Assembly (NCBI GenBank): GCA_011045925.1
Contig: DSBS01000031.1
Location: 1-10,927, forward strand
Reading direction: 5' to 3'
Length of the DNA: 10,927 nt
Origin: Candidatus Woesearchaeota archaeon
GTDB lineage: Archaea > Nanobdellota > Nanobdellia > Woesearchaeales > JASKKU01
The translations under genes and the position numbers were made by a program. This document shows, in pieces, positions 7,501 to 10,927 of the stretch (position 1 is its first letter; the number at the start of each line of letters is the position of its first letter). The notes beneath the pieces were generated by a model that saw only the letters and a list, made by a program, of their open reading frames with translations, did no database searches and had not been told where the DNA came from.

Positions 7501-10500
7501 AGAAAAGAGCCCAGGCGTCCGCGCTTCTGCACGAAATCTCTGCAACAGAGGATTCACTTCAGAGAAGCCTGCTGAAAAAGAAGCTTTACCAGGACCTTTC
7601 TGAGGTCAGAAAAAATGTTAAAATCAAAAACCCGACCGCAAGCATCCTTGAGATAACCTTTAATGACCTGGTGATGAAGGACAACGTGCTTGCTCTTGGG
7701 ATTGAAGACCTTGAGCTGCCCCAGAGAAACGCTGTCAGGGCATTTGCAATAGACCCTGAGGCATTGGACTTTACAAACGGCACAGTGAAAGCAATCGCCC
7801 AGGGAGATGCCCTGTACAAGTGCAAAGACTGGGCATTTGAGCAAAGAGCCTGTGAAGGAGAATGGGAGCTCATAATGAGCCTTGTGCCTGGCCAGGAATA
7901 TGAGATTTACATTGACCCGCACGACCCTGCGTTTTATGAGGTTGTGAGCACTTGTGCAGGCCAGGAACTGTCTGCTGCCAGATACACCTTTTCAGAAGCC
8001 TGCACCCCAAGCAACCTGCTTTATGAGGATACAAACATAGAGAGCTTTCTGGCTGGAAAGGCGGCAGGTGGCAGCGCGCACAGGTGGGGAGGAATTAGGA
8101 TTCAGTCTGTTAATACTTCCATTACAAACTGCGATTACATTAATGATGTGTTTATATGCTACAAGTGGTGGAGGCAGAACACAAATCCCAATGAGTGTTA
8201 TATTTCTGTAAGTGATGACGGCGGTAGCAGCTTTACAGATGTTGTAACAGCCTGCCCTGGAACATCTGAGCCTACAGGATATACCTGCCTGAACATAACA
8301 GCGGATGGTGACTGGGGGTGCGGAAATTTTTTCAACACGACTGGCACAAGGGCTGTTGCAATCTCCCAAATGGCAAGAGGAGGCGCAGCTGGAGCTTCAA
8401 GCGGCTACGGCTACTGGGATGTTTTTTACTTCAACGTAACCTACACAGAAATCGACAACATCTCGCCTTCAGTAACAATCCATAACCCAAGAGACGGCAG
8501 GATTTATACAAACACAACCCTTCTTGTTAACATCTCGGCCACAGACAACAGGAAAGTTGATTCTATCTGGTTTAACTGGAACGGCATAGATGTCCCTTAT
8601 ACAACTCCGACATCTGTAGATTTCGATGAAGGCTATATTACGCTCATAGCTTATGCAAACGACACCTCTGGAAACATCAACTCAACAAACATCACCTTTG
8701 AGGTTAATACAAGAGTCCCTTTTCTGGAGATTGAATCGCCGGAAGACGGAAAATATTACAATTACACAAACATCCTGCTTAACATAACTGCCAGGGAGGA
8801 CAATGTAACTTTAGACAAAGTCTGGTACAACTGGAACGGCACCAACATAACTTATACTAACACAACCTCGATTGAATTCAATGAGGGAAGCAACACTCTA
8901 CACGCATGGGCGAACAATTCCCTGGGAAACACTAACTACAGAAAATCAGTATTTACAGTAGACACTACCCCGCCCACTCTCGAGATAATTATGCCGAGAA
9001 ACTCAACTTACTTAACGAGAAAAGTACTTCTTAACCTATCATATTATGATGAAAACTTAGACGCTGTTTGGTATTCCTGGCGAGGCACTAACTATAGCTA
9101 TTCAGGCCCAATTAATTTGACAAGCGTTCAGGGAAGCAACTTTGTCCAAGCGTGGGCAAGAGACTTCGCAGGCAATGTTGCAACAAGAGAAGTAAGCTAT
9201 ACTTCAGTTTATGAAATACAAAACATAGTGACAGACTGCGCGGCACAGACGTACTCTGCTGTTCAGGGAAGGTTTACAGATCCCTGTGATGACCCAACCG
9301 GAGAATTCCTTAGGTATGATGATGCATTGATAGAAACTCATAACTTTGGAAAATCAGGAGGCAGCCCACGGTACGGAGGAGTGCAGATTCGATCAGTTAA
9401 TACTTCAATAGAGGATTGCGACTCAATAGACCAGCTGCAGTTCTGCTATAAATGGTGGAGAAACTCTGCGGATGCATCCGACAATTGCGTTATAAGAATA
9501 AGCAACAACTCGGGCTCATCGTTTGCAAATATTGTTACTACCTGCCCCGGAACATCTGAGCCTGCAGACTACACTTGTGTTGACATCACCTCTTTAAGAG
9601 GCTGGACTTGCGACCATTTTTTTAACACGTCGGGGACAAGGGCGGTTGCAAACTCAGAGATATATACTTCAGGAGTTGGGGGGCACGATGTAATTGGAAA
9701 TTGGGACGTATTCTTTTTTAACATATCCTACAACAGGAAGGACGTGCGTCCGCCAACCATAGACATTATTTCTCCAGAAAGCAGAGTATACAATTATTCA
9801 ACGATTCTCGTAAACATATCTGCGGATGATGACTGGGGCTTGGATTATGTATGGTACAACTGGAACGGTACCAACATAACTTATACAAACGAAACATACG
9901 TCACCTTTGAAGAAGGCTTTAACACCCTGCACGCCTGGGCTATAGACACATCTGAGAACCTCAACTACACAAATGTAACCTTTGATGTCGACACAACACC
10001 ACCGGATTTAGAAATATTGTCACCATTAAACACAACCTACTACAACCGGACAATTCTGGTAAACATCTCTGTAGCAGACAGGAACCTGGATTCAGTTTGG
10101 TATAACTGGAATGGTACAGATTATCCTTACACAGGCGCTTTTGAGATACTTGTTGATGAAGAATCCACTAATACCTTGCATGTATGGGCTAATGACACAG
10201 TAGGAAACTTAAACTATACAAACGTAACATTTACCCACATCATTATTCACACTTATGCGGTTTCCCCTGCAAACGGCACGGTTCTTGACAGGGATTCGCT
10301 TTTTCCAGAGCCGGACCAGACAGACCTCATTGTGCAAATCAACGGCGAGTTTGAAGGCCTGGAGATTTTCTTTTACTCAAACCTGACTCACCCAGACCTT
10401 GCACATGCCAAAAATGTTTTGCTGGGCTCTGCCCTTACAAACGCATCCGGCTATGCAACCTTTACTTTCAACCCCAACTCTTCAATTTACGCAGGCAACC

Positions 10501-10927
10501 ATGCCTGGTGGGGCCGTTTTCCTCCGGGAATCATCAACACAACCAGGCAGTTTTATGTTTATGGCGGCGCCAATCTTGTTTTTTCAGAGCCAGCAGCCAT
10601 CCCGAACCCAGAATACAACCAGACAGAAAGCCTTTACATAAATGCAACCGTCAATTCACTCGGCCCGGAATCCATATCAGAACTTGTTACATACTACTCT
10701 CCCGCTAATTTTTATTCACTTCTCCAGCTTACAAATTCTTCAGAAGTGAACCTTTCCCTTTCAGAAGCCAACGGCTTCTGGACATCCTCTCTGTATGAGA
10801 TTCCGCACAACGCCCCGCTCGGCTACTGGAACGCAACCCTTGGCGGTACAATGAATTACTTTGCCTGGAATTCCACAGCGCTGAGAAGCTTTTTCGTTTA
10901 CGGGCTTTTCAATTTTTATCTTTTTGA
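4455..10927 (+). CDS. Giant secreted multidomain surface protein (3' end missing)
   Basis: A single frame stays open for 2157 codons and leaves the window without a stop. The product begins with a signal peptide and is otherwise extracellular in character: beta-rich, with many N-x-S/T sequons and regularly spaced cysteines. Domain order by residue: signal 1-21; unrecognised beta-rich region about 25-830; golvesin-like domain about 835-959; helical segment about 1008-1054; KCKDW domain about 1095-1165; 8-Cys module A1 1167-1335; Ig-like repeats R1-R3 1336-1585; 8-Cys module A2 1595-1763; Ig-like repeats R4-R5 1764-1926; glycosylation-rich beta domains from about 1927 to the edge. No catalytic motif was recognised. 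It is probably a cell-surface, S-layer-associated or adhesive protein; the anchor, if any, would be in the missing C-terminus. The ATG at 4455 is set by the signal peptide and promoter spacing. The coding strand shifts from T-rich to A/C-rich codons in the repeat half, partly reflecting Asn/Thr-rich sequence. Confidence 0.92.
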   Translation, partial: MSKLYRLFLLAVLLFAIIAQAGANEFELVFKDVPLSYEINSTADFDFSGYLNGILVLFFPVESRVVLPSGETPALEVEAMSDGRKKASFVLSEYGTYRFVFNASLGELAQEKSFDVVVATPLLDFEPDYTCSISDEKVFLSVKLNSTENLSASLVSFSGDEISGCMASNNSFSCEASLGSYPFLIRFSYLKWHKTHFPICNKNPEKITVNEKNRIISSDTAGFVFSKHNESVFLLEANQTHFLEPDKDFIVSFKSGNSVFTRAFSAEEYFRAHSGYKSFYSDSGNVLYHFSDIPSRLDSGFFIKNNVSRIIKRAGYYVKNNSLFELQPLEEDWFFVPERPDRILLLDNAFAALQVDMHLLEGFRVFYSSGNYFSFIETAGKRLGAVVFDEFGKLVDSLVFSSGDSALFLSEANTATIVSLSDHYDSKVLYQEKAYESAGVVVSDCLLSETSINFYSFPKNQVSSISQGFSSDACTHSLNLSHSERGAFLLSLSFNGKTLSFPIVFSPALFEAPEILLKSDSELLFSNHSISIPVYLNWLEHAYEYRLRLDSACEGVSFFIFGNEMLPGSSFLIEERGNIKPDLEIVSSPQFNSSCSLSLELVEDGKTVSEAQLSLEHAVQAQRHSVYDLAVREIEEQSEEYAVYLYNSYFNSFDVLVEFTECDFLGACWESSKSTILYPGEQAVYFPKKALGSSQKITKARLLTSLNNEIFDEFLGNNQMTKVFDTNWHMPYSERKVFLIKNHYESSAFARISSLFNSYTIIIPTLQGSEIFYTAFDYTKSGDESENGRDIFRFDNDASYFPVFVYDRHSGQIPEFNKSEDFELRKPPEFISRKIIDNNDQQASVFGAWASDFQARPFIGIDYLSDLGVGKQNKKVMYRLLAEEGTYNLYINTPSSEEFSARVPVLIDASESSSVVFINQREEAGWAFLGRYRLDKGSTVSISALGTEGIVVADAVMLERQDFHFSSFTFESYFDVPEIPEEPEKEFISFNDSIRIQFLDTEFFVQAEIRAQAPIEKRAQASALLHEISATEDSLQRSLLKKKLYQDLSEVRKNVKIKNPTASILEITFNDLVMKDNVLALGIEDLELPQRNAVRAFAIDPEALDFTNGTVKAIAQGDALYKCKDWAFEQRACEGEWELIMSLVPGQEYEIYIDPHDPAFYEVVSTCAGQELSAARYTFSEACTPSNLLYEDTNIESFLAGKAAGGSAHRWGGIRIQSVNTSITNCDYINDVFICYKWWRQNTNPNECYISVSDDGGSSFTDVVTACPGTSEPTGYTCLNITADGDWGCGNFFNTTGTRAVAISQMARGGAAGASSGYGYWDVFYFNVTYTEIDNISPSVTIHNPRDGRIYTNTTLLVNISATDNRKVDSIWFNWNGIDVPYTTPTSVDFDEGYITLIAYANDTSGNINSTNITFEVNTRVPFLEIESPEDGKYYNYTNILLNITAREDNVTLDKVWYNWNGTNITYTNTTSIEFNEGSNTLHAWANNSLGNTNYRKSVFTVDTTPPTLEIIMPRNSTYLTRKVLLNLSYYDENLDAVWYSWRGTNYSYSGPINLTSVQGSNFVQAWARDFAGNVATREVSYTSVYEIQNIVTDCAAQTYSAVQGRFTDPCDDPTGEFLRYDDALIETHNFGKSGGSPRYGGVQIRSVNTSIEDCDSIDQLQFCYKWWRNSADASDNCVIRISNNSGSSFANIVTTCPGTSEPADYTCVDITSLRGWTCDHFFNTSGTRAVANSEIYTSGVGGHDVIGNWDVFFFNISYNRKDVRPPTIDIISPESRVYNYSTILVNISADDDWGLDYVWYNWNGTNITYTNETYVTFEEGFNTLHAWAIDTSENLNYTNVTFDVDTTPPDLEILSPLNTTYYNRTILVNISVADRNLDSVWYNWNGTDYPYTGAFEILVDEESTNTLHVWANDTVGNLNYTNVTFTHIIIHTYAVSPANGTVLDRDSLFPEPDQTDLIVQINGEFEGLEIFFYSNLTHPDLAHAKNVLLGSALTNASGYATFTFNPNSSIYAGNHAWWGRFPPGIINTTRQFYVYGGANLVFSEPAAIPNPEYNQTESLYINATVNSLGPESISELVTYYSPANFYSLLQLTNSSEVNLSLSEANGFWTSSLYEIPHNAPLGYWNATLGGTMNYFAWNSTALRSFFVYGLFNFYLF
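4524..6944 (+). other. Unrecognised N-terminal region of the giant protein
   Basis: About 800 residues after the signal peptide match no family I know. The sequence alternates hydrophobic strands with Ser/Gly/Asp-rich turns, as in stacked beta-sandwich domains. Scattered cysteines often occur in pairs (for example TCSIS, GCMASN and SCEAS early on, and ECDFLGACW near residues 661-668), compatible with local disulfides. I count only about 13 N-x-S/T sequons here, far fewer than in the C-terminal half. There are no obvious internal repeats at the sequence level. Confidence 0.5.
6957..7334 (+). other. Golvesin-like (golvesin/xanthan-lyase CBD-like) domain
   Basis: Residues 835-960 follow the golvesin C-terminal domain pattern. 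The start is IIDNND (835-840), then GAW with Trp849, EEGTYNLYI around 884-891, and INQ with Gln920. Trp926 and Leu929-Gly930 follow (GWAFLG), and the domain closes with VVADAVMLE (951-959). The family is a roughly 125-residue beta-sandwich found attached to extracellular enzymes and adhesins and proposed to bind carbohydrate. The assignment is from remembered motifs, not a profile search. A binding role is inferred. Confidence 0.65.
7740..7940 (+). other. KCKDW cysteine/tryptophan domain
   Basis: Residues about 1096-1162 contain FAIDPEALDF, then LYKCKDW (Cys1123), a second cysteine in RACEGEW, and VPGQEYEIYIDPHDPAF. I remember this AIDP...KCKDW...C-x-G-x-W...PGQEY pattern from large secreted proteins of DPANN archaea, where it is uncharacterised. 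The two cysteines probably form a disulfide. It follows a charged helical stretch (residues 1008-1054) and directly precedes module A1. Confidence 0.5.
7953..8459 (+). repeat. 8-cysteine module A1 (protein-level repeat, 169 residues)
   Basis: This is the first copy of a module with eight cysteines at residues 1167, 1183, 1226, 1235, 1248, 1267, 1278 and 1289. Landmarks are RWGGIRIQSVNTSI, ICYKWWRQN, CPGTSEP, FFNTTGTRAVA and the closing YWDVFYFNVTY. It is 507 bases long, exactly as long as A2. The alternating pattern and closing strand suggest a disulfide-rich beta-sandwich. The function is unknown. Confidence 0.85.
8460..8711 (+). repeat. Ig-like repeat R1 of the giant protein
   Basis: An Ig-like beta-sandwich repeat of about 84 residues (1336-1419). 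It has SPSVTIHNP at the start, LLVNISATDN, the core IWFNWNG, an acidic FDEGYITL strand, and ANDTSGN before NITFEVN. It is the most divergent of the five at the core (WFNWNGID instead of WYNWNGT). It directly follows module A1. Confidence 0.8.
8712..8966 (+). repeat. Ig-like repeat R2 of the giant protein
   Basis: Residues 1420-1504 have the pattern ILLNITARED, then VWYNWNGTNITYTN, NEGSNTLHAWANN and FTVDT. The 39 bases 8823-8861 match R4 (9852-9890) at 37 positions, with both differences at third codon positions. Seven N-x-S/T sequons are present in this one repeat. Confidence 0.85.
8967..9209 (+). repeat. Ig-like repeat R3 of the giant protein
   Basis: Residues 1505-1585 start with TPPTLEIIMP, then VLLNLSYYDENLDAVWYSW and SNFVQAWARDFAGNVATREV. 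The NGT of the core is replaced by RGT, so one glycosylation site is lost. It ends the first A+Ig block, before module A2. Confidence 0.8.
9237..9743 (+). repeat. 8-cysteine module A2 (protein-level repeat, 169 residues)
   Basis: This is the second copy, with cysteines at 1595, 1611, 1655, 1664, 1678, 1697, 1708 and 1719. Spacings are 16, 44, 9, 14, 19, 11 and 11, against 16, 43, 9, 13, 19, 11 and 11 in A1. Shared landmarks are YGGVQIRSVNTSI, FCYKWWRN, CPGTSEP, FFNTSGTRAVA and NWDVFFFNISY. Stretches of DNA are also conserved, such as GGAACATCTGAGCCT in both copies. Confidence 0.85.
9744..9995 (+). repeat. Ig-like repeat R4 of the giant protein
   Basis: Residues 1764-1847 start with RPPTIDIISP, then ILVNISADDD, VWYNWNGTNITYTN, EEGFNTLHAWAID and LNYTNVTFDVDT. 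It sits directly after A2, as R1 sits after A1. Its core DNA nevertheless matches R2 almost exactly, suggesting gene conversion or unequal exchange. Confidence 0.85.
9996..10232 (+). repeat. Ig-like repeat R5 of the giant protein
   Basis: Residues 1848-1926 start with TPPDLEILSP, then TILVNISVADRNLDSVWYNW, NTLHVWANDTVGNLNYTNVTF. It is the last copy of the series. A different beta domain follows. Confidence 0.85.
10236..10925 (+). other. C-terminal beta domains of the giant protein (cut by window edge)
   Basis: From residue 1928 the Ig-like repeat pattern stops. The next stretch (YAVSPANGTVLDRDSLFPEP, then TNASGYATFTFNPNSS and AGNHAWWGRF) looks like another extracellular beta-sandwich of the kind found in invasin-type and other surface proteins. 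A further domain begins near residue 2040 with NPEYNQTESLYINATVNS and runs off the edge. I count about 11 N-x-S/T sequons in some 230 residues. No membrane anchor is seen before the sequence ends. Confidence 0.5.

Noticed and set aside
7554..8369. Minus-strand frames of 95-125 codons opposite the giant gene
   Set aside because: They are antisense to a continuous, domain-bearing frame. Their products show no recognisable features and they lack promoters.
8460..10232. Tandem repeats as a CRISPR-like or non-coding repeat array
   Set aside because: The repeats keep the reading frame, differ mainly in ways that preserve the protein pattern, and are 80-85 codon protein domains rather than short identical repeats with spacers.
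10399..10708. Two short + strand frames near the window end
   Set aside because: Both are out-of-frame readings of the giant gene, and their low-complexity Gln/Pro/Thr translations are typical of shadows.
10925..10927. TGA at the very end of the window as a stop for the giant gene
   Set aside because: It is out of frame: codons of this gene start at multiples of three, and the last complete codon is 10923-10925 (TTT). The gene continues past the edge.

Overview
The window reads as archaeal, most likely from a DPANN-type lineage such as Woesearchaeota or Pacearchaeota. That is inference. It rests on archaeal-style promoters (BRE-like plus TATA elements placed for leaderless or short-leader transcripts), the lack of convincing Shine-Dalgarno sites, an archaeal-type tRNA 2-thiolation enzyme next to a small ubiquitin-like sulfur carrier, and a giant secreted protein rich in N-glycosylation sequons. 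Parts of that protein match, from memory, domains common in large DPANN surface proteins. All genes lie on the + strand and coding is dense. The only gaps are about 47, 56, 7 and 92 bases, so no gene-free stretch exceeds 300 bases.

Bases 1-2800 hold an ABC exporter pair: the 3' end of an ATPase gene and, overlapping it by 4 bases (ATGA), an ABC-2-type permease. The permease has a roughly 400-residue extracytoplasmic coiled-coil insert, a layout like the YhgE/Pip group. Bases 2801-3165 carry a TATA element, a 14-base inverted repeat and a 105-codon orphan gene.

Bases 3166-4362 hold a two-gene sulfur-transfer unit. The first gene encodes a 64-residue MoaD/ThiS/TtuB-like protein ending in Gly-Gly. 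Seven bases later comes a complete TtuA/NcsA-type tRNA 2-thiouridine synthetase with all expected PP-loop, Fe-S and zinc residues.

Bases 4363-4454 hold a T-rich terminator-like tract and a strong candidate promoter. A perfect 16-base palindrome overlaps its TATA box. From 4455 to the window edge one uninterrupted reading frame of at least 2157 codons runs off the end. It encodes a secreted or surface protein. In order it has: a signal peptide; about 800 residues of unrecognised sequence; a golvesin-like domain; a helical segment; a Cys/Trp 'KCKDW' domain; an 8-cysteine module (A1); three Ig-like repeats (R1-R3); a second 8-cysteine module (A2) of exactly the same length; two more Ig-like repeats (R4-R5); and further glycosylation-rich beta domains. 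The repeated A+Ig block, with two copies 1284 bases apart, and the little-known 8-Cys module are the most novel features.

Together the window links cell-envelope functions (exporter, giant adhesin- or S-layer-like protein) with a housekeeping tRNA-modification pair. No mobile element, CRISPR array, tRNA or rRNA was seen.
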